Source of the DNA: a bacterium
GTDB taxonomy: Bacteria; Actinomycetota; Acidimicrobiia; Spongiisociales; ZC4RG35
Direction: 5' to 3'
Assembly: GCA_024638655.1 (NCBI GenBank)
Contig: JAHEJW010000009.1
Location: forward strand, 1-64,000
DNA length: 64,000 bases
Shown: positions 47,588 to 55,512 of the stretch, one piece after another
Numbering within the stretch: position 1 is the first letter of the stretch
Layout: each line of letters opens with the position of its first letter
Position numbers and translations under genes: made by a program
The notes under the pieces: generated by a model
Seen by the model: only the letters and a program-made list of their open reading frames with translations
Databases searched by the model: none
What the model was told of the DNA's origin: nothing

Positions 47588-48355
47588 CTAGGCCGCCAGC
47601 GTGCCTCCAAACACCTGCCAGGCAAGTGCGGACTTGGCGACCAGGCTCAACAGGACGTAGGTCGACTCGCCGAACTCGTAGTTGGCCCAACGCCCGACCT
47701 GCTTGTACTGCAGCACCATGACGATCGCGAACACGTTGAAGAAGGCGAACAATGAGAAGAAGATCCCGTAGACGAACGCCGGGGGCTCTGCGGCCACCCC
47801 TGGGCTGACCAGGTAGATGGCGATGGCAATCCAGGGTATGGCTCCGGCGAGGACGCCGAACCAGTAGGAGATCCAGCTCACGTCGCCGCCCGGGCTCTCG
47901 TACTTCTCCTGGAGTAGGCCAAAGAGGATCATCGAGGCGTTCACCCCTGCGATCGCCAGCAGCGCGGCAATGTCGGCGATTCCGACCAGCATGGCTATCA
48001 GCACAACCATCACAGACGAGGAGAGGGAGTACTCGATCCACCGGGCGTAGTTGCGCTTGGTCTCGAGGTTGCGCAGATACCAGGAGTAGATGCCGGGCGT
48101 GATTATCGCGAAGTGGGCGAGGGCCGACATGAACAGGAAGATCGCCACACCCCAGGCGATGCTGATGTCGAAGAGTGGCTCGATCTCGGGTGCCGCAACC
48201 CCCGGAGGTCCGGTCATGAACGTGCCGATCACGGGCAGGGAGAAGTCGTTGGCCAGGGCGAGAACGGCGCCGCCCTGGACCGTGTGAAGGATCCCCATCA
48301 CGAGGTTGTAGATGCGGAGTCTCCCCCGACTTCGGGGCTTGGTTGTCGATGTCAT
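47588..48355 (-). CDS. Heliorhodopsin
   Basis: Hallmark segments LALANDFSLPVIGTFMTGPPG, RWIEYSLSSSVMVVLIAMLVGIADIAALLAIAGVNASMILFGLLQEKYE, and TM7 LSLVAKSALAWQVFGGTL. Retinal Lys is residue 241 by count (AAG on minus strand, 47633-47635); counterion-position Glu is E108. Confidence 0.98.
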   Translation of the reverse strand: MTSTTKPRSRGRLRIYNLVMGILHTVQGGAVLALANDFSLPVIGTFMTGPPGVAAPEIEPLFDISIAWGVAIFLFMSALAHFAIITPGIYSWYLRNLETKRNYARWIEYSLSSSVMVVLIAMLVGIADIAALLAIAGVNASMILFGLLQEKYESPGGDVSWISYWFGVLAGAIPWIAIAIYLVSPGVAAEPPAFVYGIFFSLFAFFNVFAIVMVLQYKQVGRWANYEFGESTYVLLSLVAKSALAWQVFGGTLAA

Positions 48356-48401
48356 GTGTTGGATTCGCTGCCGACGCGCATCTCAGATGAGGTCTTGGGC
48401 G

Positions 48402-49403
48402 TCATTTGTCTTCCCGGGCCCGGGCAAGCACACCAGCCGCCGCTGGCGCCACATCCTCCAGGACACTCATGAGCGCATCGATCATCAGGTCCTGAGAGTC
48501 GATTCCGTGGACCGGCAGAGTCGCCTTCTGCCAGTCGAGCATGTCTGTGACGACACCCTGATCCTCGACGAGCACCCCGGCGATGACCGAGTCGAGGGCG
48601 AGACCCAGCTCGGAGAGGACTCGGGCGTTCTTGTTCGGGGGAATCGAGTCCTCGGGAATGGCAGCCCTGGCCCTGGCCACGACCCCGGGCCATTGGTCGA
48701 TGAGGCTCTGCAACTCGGCATTGGGGCTCTTGGCGGCAGCCTCGGAGGTCTCGGGATCCGGGTTCCAGGTTTCGAGAGTCTCGGCCACCTCCTGTAGGGA
48801 GGCCACCCAACCGTCGGCCCCGATGTCCAATGCCCACCGGCCGTCTTCTCCGAAGCCGGCCCCGCCTGCGAGTACCGGTACTCCGACCTCGTGACTGGCA
48901 GCGATGGTCGCTCTCGCGCCGGGAAGGTGGGTGCTCATCGTGCATGAGAGGACCAGGGCATCGGGCTCTTCGGACTTCAGGTACTCAGCCAAGTCGGAGG
49001 CCAGCACATTGGCCCCGAGGAAAAGGGTCCTGTAGCCGAGAAACAGGAGATGGGCGGCCGTCGTCCTGGCCGGGAGCGAGTGATCGTCTCCCTCGGCGGC
49101 GGTCACCACGAAGGTCCGGGCGTCTTCCGGCTGGTCGAAAGAGCCGGCAAGTAGCGAGATGACGGTCTCGATGGCGGCGGTGGCCGCATGTTCCTCAGAG
49201 ACCAGGTAGTCGCCCTGTTGCCAACGAGTTCCCAGATCACGTTCGGCCGGGATCAGCAGGTCGAAGAGAACACGGTCGAAGCTGACGCCCTGACCGAGCA
49301 GCCCCGAGACGATGTTGTAGAGGCCCCCAGGGTCTCCGGCGAGAGCCGCCGAGGTCACGGCGAGACGCGAGGCGCTGAGGTCGGTAGCTTCCATATCGTT
49401 CAT
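48402..49403 (-). CDS. Stand-alone B12-binding photosensor-like protein (CarH/LitR-type cap + Rossmann domain, no MerR HTH seen)
   Basis: LLIPAERDLGTRWQQGDYLVSEEHAATAAIETVI has the CarH-like W-x9-EH motif; AEGDDHSLPARTTAAHLLFLGYRTLFLGANV is a B12-binding fold (degenerate DxHxxG). The ORF extends to 49598, but MNDMEATDL at 49403 avoids overlap with the divergent gene; exact start uncertain. Confidence 0.85.
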   Translation of the reverse strand: MNDMEATDLSASRLAVTSAALAGDPGGLYNIVSGLLGQGVSFDRVLFDLLIPAERDLGTRWQQGDYLVSEEHAATAAIETVISLLAGSFDQPEDARTFVVTAAEGDDHSLPARTTAAHLLFLGYRTLFLGANVLASDLAEYLKSEEPDALVLSCTMSTHLPGARATIAASHEVGVPVLAGGAGFGEDGRWALDIGADGWVASLQEVAETLETWNPDPETSEAAAKSPNAELQSLIDQWPGVVARARAAIPEDSIPPNKNARVLSELGLALDSVIAGVLVEDQGVVTDMLDWQKATLPVHGIDSQDLMIDALMSVLEDVAPAAAGVLARAREDK

Positions 49404-49523
49404 GTTTCGGATTGCCGAGGAGGCTAGCTGTCCGGCCGAACCGGTCGCCGATCGAATGATCCGGCCGAGTCCCCGGTGTCGAATATTCGGTGACACGGTC
49501 CAGACAGGAAGGGTGCGGTCGAG

Positions 49524-50993
49524 TTGAGAATCCTCGTCACAGGTGCAAGCGGGTATATCGGGGGCCGTTTGATTCCCCGACTGCTCGCCGAAGGGCATCA
49601 GGTCCGCGCCATGACACGCGATCCCAGGAGGCTCGAGTCGGACCCTTGGCGGTCGGAGGTCGAGGTCGTTCGTGGGGATGTGCTCGATCGCGACAGCCTC
49701 GAGACTGCGATGTCAGGTTGTGACGCTGCCTTCTACCTGATCCATTCCATGGATGACAGCGACGAGGACTTCCAGGAGCGCGACCGCCGCGCTGCGCAGA
49801 ACTTCGCCGACTCAGCCGCCGCAGTCGATTTGTCGAGGATCGTCTACCTCGGAGGGTTGGGGGAAGGCTCGGATCTGAGCGAGCATCTGGCCAGTCGGCA
49901 GGAGGTAGGGGAGATCCTGGCTTCCGGTCCTACTCCAGTCACAGAGCTGCGCGCCGCCGTCATCATCGGGTCCGGATCGGTCTCCTTCGAGATGCTGAGA
50001 TACCTGACCGAGGTCCTCCCGGTCATGGTGACGCCCAAATGGGTGAGGACGGTTTGCCAACCCATCGCCATCGCCGATGTCCTGAGAATCCTGATCCACG
50101 CGATCGAGGAAAGCGGCGGTGGAAGCTGGATCCGCCGCATCGGCGGACCCGACCGGCTGACCTACGAGCAGATGATGCGGATCTACGCGGAGGTGGCCGG
50201 CCTGCCCAGACGTCTGATCGTTCCCGTGCCCGTGCTGTCGCCAAAGCTCTCCTCCCACTGGGTCGGCCTCGTCACCCCACTCCCTACGGGTGTCGCCAAG
50301 CCGCTAGTCGAGAGTCTGCGAGTGGAAGTGAGTGTTGAAGACAACAGCTACGCAGAGGAAGTCGTCGGGGATCTCATGGGGTATCGAGAGGCTGTCACCC
50401 GAGCTCTCGATCACGCCAACAGCCGCGACGTCGCGACGCGCTGGTCGGACACTGCCGAATCACCGGCGCGGTCTCTACCCGGGGATCCCGAATGGGCAGG
50501 AGGCTCGGTCCTCGTCGACCTCCAGTCGACTACCTCCAAGGCAAGCCCTGACGACCTCTTCTGGGCCTTCGCACGCATAGGCGGGACCTTCGGGTATTAC
50601 ACGATGAACTGGGCGTGGGCGCTACGCGGCCTGATTGACTCGCTGGTCGGCGGGGTGGGTTTGAGGCGAGGGAGACGCCACCCGGAGGAGATCCGCCAGG
50701 GCGAGGCGCTCGACTTCTGGCGAGTCGTCGAAGTCGTACCGGGCCGACGTCTGCAGCTCTATGCGGAAATGCGGCTGCCCGGCGAGGCATGGCTCACGTT
50801 CACCGCGGAGCCCGACGAGGGTGGGAGCAGGCTCGAGCAGAAGGCGGTTTTCGTGCCGCGCGGTCTCCTTGGCCGGCTCTACTGGTGGGCGATGCTGCCT
50901 TTCCACGTGGCGATCTTCAGGGTCATGGCCGAACGCATAGCACGTGCCGCAGAGACAAGACGCTCCGAGACGAGCATCGAGCTGCCCGGGTGA
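49524..50993 (+). CDS. NAD(P)H-binding SDR-type protein with C-terminal DUF2867-like domain
   Basis: TTG start; MRILVTGASGYIGGRLIPRLLAEGHQVRAMTRDPRRL; C-terminal GFYTMNWAWALRGLIDSLVGGVGLRRGRR...FWRVVEVVPGRRLQLYAEMRLPGEAWLTF...RGLLGRLYWWAMLPFHVAIFRVMAERI-type segment. Confidence 0.9.
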   Translation: MRILVTGASGYIGGRLIPRLLAEGHQVRAMTRDPRRLESDPWRSEVEVVRGDVLDRDSLETAMSGCDAAFYLIHSMDDSDEDFQERDRRAAQNFADSAAAVDLSRIVYLGGLGEGSDLSEHLASRQEVGEILASGPTPVTELRAAVIIGSGSVSFEMLRYLTEVLPVMVTPKWVRTVCQPIAIADVLRILIHAIEESGGGSWIRRIGGPDRLTYEQMMRIYAEVAGLPRRLIVPVPVLSPKLSSHWVGLVTPLPTGVAKPLVESLRVEVSVEDNSYAEEVVGDLMGYREAVTRALDHANSRDVATRWSDTAESPARSLPGDPEWAGGSVLVDLQSTTSKASPDDLFWAFARIGGTFGYYTMNWAWALRGLIDSLVGGVGLRRGRRHPEEIRQGEALDFWRVVEVVPGRRLQLYAEMRLPGEAWLTFTAEPDEGGSRLEQKAVFVPRGLLGRLYWWAMLPFHVAIFRVMAERIARAAETRRSETSIELPG

Positions 50994-51628
50994 TCATCGA
51001 GACAATCCCTGCCCGAGAGGCGGAAGCCGGTCTCGGGGCAATATCATCAATGATCGATGTCCAACGCTCTGCGCTCTTGACCGTGCCCAACCCGCGTGAC
51101 GCCGAGCTCGCCGCCGGGGTGGGCTCACGCGATCGGACCTCGCTCGAGCTCGCGTTCAAAGAGCATGGCGCAGCGGTGAAGGGTGTGGCCTGGAGAGTCC
51201 TCAAGGACGAGAATCTCGCCGAGGACATCGTCCAGGAGACCTTCGTCACCTTTTGGGACAGTCCCGACAAATACGACTCGTCGCGGGGAACCCTGCGCAC
51301 CTTCCTTCTCACCATCGCCCACCGGAAGTCGGTGGACGTGGTGAGGTCGGAAGTAGCCCGGACGCGAAGAGAACAGAGACCGCCAGACCCGATTCACCAC
51401 GACGTCGAGGAGGAGGTCTGGTCCCGAGACCTCTCTGACACGGTCCGGAACGCGCTTATGGAACTGGCCGAAGGAGAGAGGGAGGCCATAGCACTGGCTT
51501 ACTACGGGGGTCTCAGTTACGTCCAGGTCGCCGAGCGGCTCGGCCTCCCCGAGGGAACGGTCAAGAGCCGTATCAGAGCAGGTATGAAGAAGCTCTCACG
51601 AAGCCTCAGTGGGGCCGAATCGGAATGA
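50990..51628 (+). CDS. ECF RNA polymerase sigma factor
   Basis: Sigma2 EDIVQETFVTFWDSPDKYDSSRGTLRTFLLTIAHRKSVDVVR; sigma4 LAYYGGLSYVQVAERLGLPEGTVKSRIRAGMKKL. GTG start overlaps the previous stop; ATG at 51050 is an alternative. Confidence 0.94.
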   Translation: MIIETIPAREAEAGLGAISSMIDVQRSALLTVPNPRDAELAAGVGSRDRTSLELAFKEHGAAVKGVAWRVLKDENLAEDIVQETFVTFWDSPDKYDSSRGTLRTFLLTIAHRKSVDVVRSEVARTRREQRPPDPIHHDVEEEVWSRDLSDTVRNALMELAEGEREAIALAYYGGLSYVQVAERLGLPEGTVKSRIRAGMKKLSRSLSGAESE

Positions 51629-51840
51629 ACCACGATGCGGCTCTCGAGCTGTTGCCACTCTTCTCCTTGCATGCCCTGGATGAGGCCGGTGCTCGCGCCG
51701 TGGAAGTCCACGTCGCAGTCTGTCCGGTCTGCCGGAGTGAATTGGCCGGGTATGCCGCAGTGACCGAGGCGCTCAGTGGAGAGCTCGAACCGGGCCCTGA
51801 AGTCTGGCCCTCCATAGTGGCCCGAATCGGCGTCGTCTAG
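51625..51840 (+). CDS. Short zinc-finger anti-sigma factor (ZAS motif)
   Basis: 71 aa; ELLPLFSLHALDEAGARAVEVHVAVCPVCRSELAGY with H-x3-C-x2-C; ATGA overlap with the sigma gene. Confidence 0.85.
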   Translation: MNHDAALELLPLFSLHALDEAGARAVEVHVAVCPVCRSELAGYAAVTEALSGELEPGPEVWPSIVARIGVV

Positions 51841-51842
51841 CT

Positions 51843-53279
51843 TCAGTCCTCCCGGAGGCTGAAGACGATCGTCTGCAGGTCGGTGAATTCCTCTATTCGC
51901 TGCCTCCCCCATCCGGTATCGGTGCCCGCCGCCCCGCCAAAGGGCTGGAAGGTCTCCCAGGTGTCGGTGGAGTCGTTGACTATCACCGTCCCGGATCGGA
52001 TGCGATCGGCGTAGTAGAAGGCCTTGGTGAGATCGTTGGTGAACACCGCGGCCTGGAGGCCGAGACGGGTTCGGTTGGCGACTCCGACTGCGTCTTCGTC
52101 GTCGCGAGCCCGAAGGATCGGCAACACCGGACCGAACGACTCCTCCTGTGACACCATCGAGTCCTCGGGCACGTCATCGATGATCGTGAACTCGTAGTAG
52201 AGCTCGGTTGGGTGGCCGATGGCCCGGCCGCCCCCCATGAGCACCTCTGCGCCGCGATCGCGGGCATCTGCGACGTGTCGGTCCATCTTGGCGGCCGTGG
52301 CCTCGTTGTTGAGGGGGCCCATGTTGGTGTGCTCGTCGAATGGATCACCCAGTTTCACCACATCGGCCGCCTTGATCGAGGCCTCGACGAACTCGTCGTG
52401 GACTTCGTCGAGCACGATCAGTCGCTCTGTGGCGACGCACACCTGGCCGGCGTTGTAGTAGGCGCCGTAAACGGCTGCCTCCGCAGCTTTGACGATGTCG
52501 GCGTCTTCGGTGACGATCGTCGGGCCGTTGCCCGACATCTCCATGATCGACCGCTTGAGCCCCATCTGTGAGACGATCCGGGCGCCGGTAGGGGACGAGC
52601 CGGTGAATCCGATCGCGTCGATGCCCTGGTGGGTGACGAGGGCCTCACCGATGTCTCCGGCGCCGGGGATGATGGATATTGCCCCCTTGGGCACACCGGC
52701 CTCTTCGAAGACCTGCGCCATCTCCAGCAGGGCCCAGGAAGTGAACTCCGGCGGTTTCACGATCAGAGCGTTGCCCGTGGCCAGGCCCGGGCCCACGTAT
52801 TCCATCGGGATCATGACCGGGAAGTTCCATGGTGTGATTGCGGCCCAAACCCCGACCGGGCGATGGACGGTGAACATGCGGCGATTACGTTCGGTCGTCG
52901 GGATGTACTCGCCGGAGAGCCTCTTGACGTCTTCCGCTGCGATCTGGAAGTAGTCACCCGACTCTTCGATGTCGTCGATCGACTCGGCTTGGAGAGGTTT
53001 GCCCTGCTCGAGGGTGAGTATCCGGGCCACCTCATCGACCCTGGGCTGCCAGAGGTCGTATATGCGAAGGCACATGTCTGCGCGCTCGAACGCAGTCCAG
53101 TGACGCATCTCCTCGGTGGCCTCGCGGGCCGCCGCGACCGCCCTGTCGATGTCCTGCTGTGATGCCTTGGGGACGCTGTAGATGTGCTCTCCGGTGACAG
53201 GCGAGCTGATCTCGTAATGGTCGTCTCCGGTGCCCTCGGTCCATTCTCCGGCTATGAGCAGCTTGAGGTCTCGTGCCAT
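51843..53279 (-). CDS. Aldehyde dehydrogenase family protein
   Basis: AITPWNFPVMIPMEYVGPGLATGNALIVKPPEFT; MEMSGNGPTIV (Glu); NAGQVCVATERLIV (Cys). Confidence 0.95.
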   Translation of the reverse strand: MARDLKLLIAGEWTEGTGDDHYEISSPVTGEHIYSVPKASQQDIDRAVAAAREATEEMRHWTAFERADMCLRIYDLWQPRVDEVARILTLEQGKPLQAESIDDIEESGDYFQIAAEDVKRLSGEYIPTTERNRRMFTVHRPVGVWAAITPWNFPVMIPMEYVGPGLATGNALIVKPPEFTSWALLEMAQVFEEAGVPKGAISIIPGAGDIGEALVTHQGIDAIGFTGSSPTGARIVSQMGLKRSIMEMSGNGPTIVTEDADIVKAAEAAVYGAYYNAGQVCVATERLIVLDEVHDEFVEASIKAADVVKLGDPFDEHTNMGPLNNEATAAKMDRHVADARDRGAEVLMGGGRAIGHPTELYYEFTIIDDVPEDSMVSQEESFGPVLPILRARDDEDAVGVANRTRLGLQAAVFTNDLTKAFYYADRIRSGTVIVNDSTDTWETFQPFGGAAGTDTGWGRQRIEEFTDLQTIVFSLRED

Positions 53280-53434
53280 TCGCAGGAAGTTACTCCGCTC
53301 TCGACTTCAGCGAACTCCCTCGGCCTTTCGGGCGATGCTCGGATTATCCTGATCCGGTCCATACCTACCGCCCACCGGCACTTGGGACTCCTGGAGCACC
53401 TCAAACCGGAGCGGTCCGAGAGGAGTGAGATCTG

Positions 53435-54757
53435 ATGAGCCTCCAGGGAGCCAAGACAGCGGAGTGGTTCGATCGGGCCTACGCCGCGCTGATAAACGGC
53501 GTTTCCAGCCAGTTCCGATATTGGGGCGACGACGACACCATCGTCATAGACCACGGCGAGGCTGGCCATGTCATCGACATGGACGGGAAACGCTACATCG
53601 ACTACCAGCTCGGTTTCGGGCCGATCATTCTGGGCCATGGTGAGCCGTCGGTCGTGGCGGCCGTAGTCGACGCAGCCTCGGCCGGGCCCAGCTTCGCCAT
53701 GACCCAGCGACGTGAGATCGAGGCGGCCGAGAAGGTCAGGGAAGCGCTGTCCTGGGCGGAGGGCATGCGATTCACAAATACCGGCACAGAGGCCACGATG
53801 CACGCCATCAGACTGGCCAGGGGCGTCACGGGTCGTGACATCGTCATCAAGTTCGAAGGTCAGTACCACGGCGTACACGACTACGTCATGTTCTCGACGG
53901 CGGGGGCTCCTCCTGAAGGGCTTGGTTCCCGCTTTCGACCGGTTCCCTGGCAGTCGAGCTCGGGGATACCCGATAGCATTCGCACCTACATCCGGACTCT
54001 TCCCTACAACGATCTCGAGTTGGTGCAGAAGGTGTTTCGCAACGAAGGCAATCGGATAGCTGCCGTGATCGTGGAGCCCACTTTGGGCAACGCCTTCGGC
54101 TTCATGCCGGTCGACGGTTTCCTGGAAGGGCTCAGAGACCTATGTGACGAGTCCGGCGCTGCACTGATCTTCGACGAGGTGAAGACGGGTTTCCGGATCG
54201 CGACCGGCGGTGCGGCCGAGTACTTCGGTGTGGTGCCGGACATCGGCACCTACGCCAAGGCCCTCGGAAACGGCTTTCCCGTGGCGGCCATCGCCACCAG
54301 GGGCGAGATGGTCGAGGGCTGGCGAAAGGGTGGTATCGCGCAGGCGGGCACCTATTCCGGCAATGGGGTGGCCGCCGCAGCCGCCAAGGCCACCGTCGAG
54401 CAGCTACTCACAGGAGAGCCTCTGGCCAGGGTGGAGAAGGTGGGCCGGTCGCTCATGGAGGGTATCGATCGCGTTCTGTCGGATGTGAGCCTGGAAGGGA
54501 TGGCCACCGGTCATCCGGCGATGTTCTCGATCTATTTCGGCGAGGGCACCCCCAAGGAGTTCCGCGACACCAAGGGCCACGACTCCGAGTTGTACGAGGA
54601 TGTCATCTTCCGGATGATCGGCAAGGGAGTCATGCCCTGTCCAGACGCCCTCGAACCCTGGTTCGTCTGTGCGGCGCACACCGATGAGGACGTCGCCAAG
54701 ACTCTCGAGGTGTTCCAGGAGTCGGTGAGCGAGGCGCGGGACGGGTCGACCAAGTGA
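53435..54757 (+). CDS. Class III aminotransferase (glutamate-1-semialdehyde aminotransferase-like)
   Basis: MRFTNTGTEATMHAIRLARGVTGRDIVIKFEGQYHGVHD; LIFDEVKTGFRIATGGAAEYFGVVPDIGTYAKALGNGFPVAAIA. Confidence 0.92.
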   Translation: MSLQGAKTAEWFDRAYAALINGVSSQFRYWGDDDTIVIDHGEAGHVIDMDGKRYIDYQLGFGPIILGHGEPSVVAAVVDAASAGPSFAMTQRREIEAAEKVREALSWAEGMRFTNTGTEATMHAIRLARGVTGRDIVIKFEGQYHGVHDYVMFSTAGAPPEGLGSRFRPVPWQSSSGIPDSIRTYIRTLPYNDLELVQKVFRNEGNRIAAVIVEPTLGNAFGFMPVDGFLEGLRDLCDESGAALIFDEVKTGFRIATGGAAEYFGVVPDIGTYAKALGNGFPVAAIATRGEMVEGWRKGGIAQAGTYSGNGVAAAAAKATVEQLLTGEPLARVEKVGRSLMEGIDRVLSDVSLEGMATGHPAMFSIYFGEGTPKEFRDTKGHDSELYEDVIFRMIGKGVMPCPDALEPWFVCAAHTDEDVAKTLEVFQESVSEARDGSTK

Positions 54758-55503
54758 TTCGCGTCGCGATTTCTGGCGCGGGCGGGAAGCTGGCCGGGCC
54801 GATAATTGCCGGGCTGGCCGCCGCGGACGATCTCGAACTGGCCGCCCTCTACAACCCCAATCGAGCGGGGTCCGTAGTCGAGGGGATAGCGGTGACGGCC
54901 GACCAATCGGAAGTTCAGGCCGACGTCGTCATCGAGACCGTCAACGCCGACTCGGTTTTCGACAACCTCCCCGGCTGGCGCGACGGCGGCATGGCAGCCG
55001 TGGTGGGCACTTCGGGATTCACACCGGAGCGTCTCGACCGGCTGAGAGATCTCTGGGGCTCCGGCACTCCGTGCCTCGTGGTCCCCAACTTCTCGATCGG
55101 AGCCGTGCTGATGATGCGATTCGCCGCGGAGGCTGCTCCCCACTTCGAGGCAGTAGAGGTGATCGAGCGGCATCACGCCACCAAACCCGACGCACCCTCG
55201 GGCACCTCGCTAGCCACCGCCATGGGTTTGAGCGAGTCGGGCGGGGTCTCATCGGAGGGCTCCGAGGAGCTGGTCGAAGGAGCGCGCGGGGCGATCGTCA
55301 AAGGGGTGAGGGTCCATTCCCTCCGCCTGCCAGGAGTGATCGCCCAGCAAGAGGTGGCATTGTCGAACAAGGGAGAAGTGCTGTCGATAGAGCACCTGTC
55401 GACAAGCTACGAATCGTTTGCCGCCGGCGCTCTGCTTGCCGCTCGTAAGGTCCAATCCCTCGACGGAGGGGTCCATCTCGGGCTCGACTCGGTCCTGCAA
55501 TAG
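54754..55503 (+). CDS. 4-hydroxy-tetrahydrodipicolinate reductase (DapB)-like protein
   Basis: IRVAISGAGGKLAGPIIAGL; PNFSIGAVLMMRFA; VIERHHATKPDAPSGTSLATA. Confidence 0.88.
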   Translation: MIRVAISGAGGKLAGPIIAGLAAADDLELAALYNPNRAGSVVEGIAVTADQSEVQADVVIETVNADSVFDNLPGWRDGGMAAVVGTSGFTPERLDRLRDLWGSGTPCLVVPNFSIGAVLMMRFAAEAAPHFEAVEVIERHHATKPDAPSGTSLATAMGLSESGGVSSEGSEELVEGARGAIVKGVRVHSLRLPGVIAQQEVALSNKGEVLSIEHLSTSYESFAAGALLAARKVQSLDGGVHLGLDSVLQ

Positions 55504-55512
55504 GCTCGCATC

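Noticed and set aside
49404-49598. N-terminal extension of the B12 protein (…VWTVSPNIRHRGLGRIIRS…) as a MerR-type HTH
   Set aside because: Only a faint VSPNIR resemblance; it would overlap the start of the divergent SDR gene and lacks the rest of a MerR domain. Left as something to test.
51841-51864. cttcagtcctcccggaggctgaag inverted repeat at the convergent anti-sigma/ALDH junction as a terminator
   Set aside because: Mostly lies inside the ALDH coding sequence and is short; plausible but not strong enough to call.
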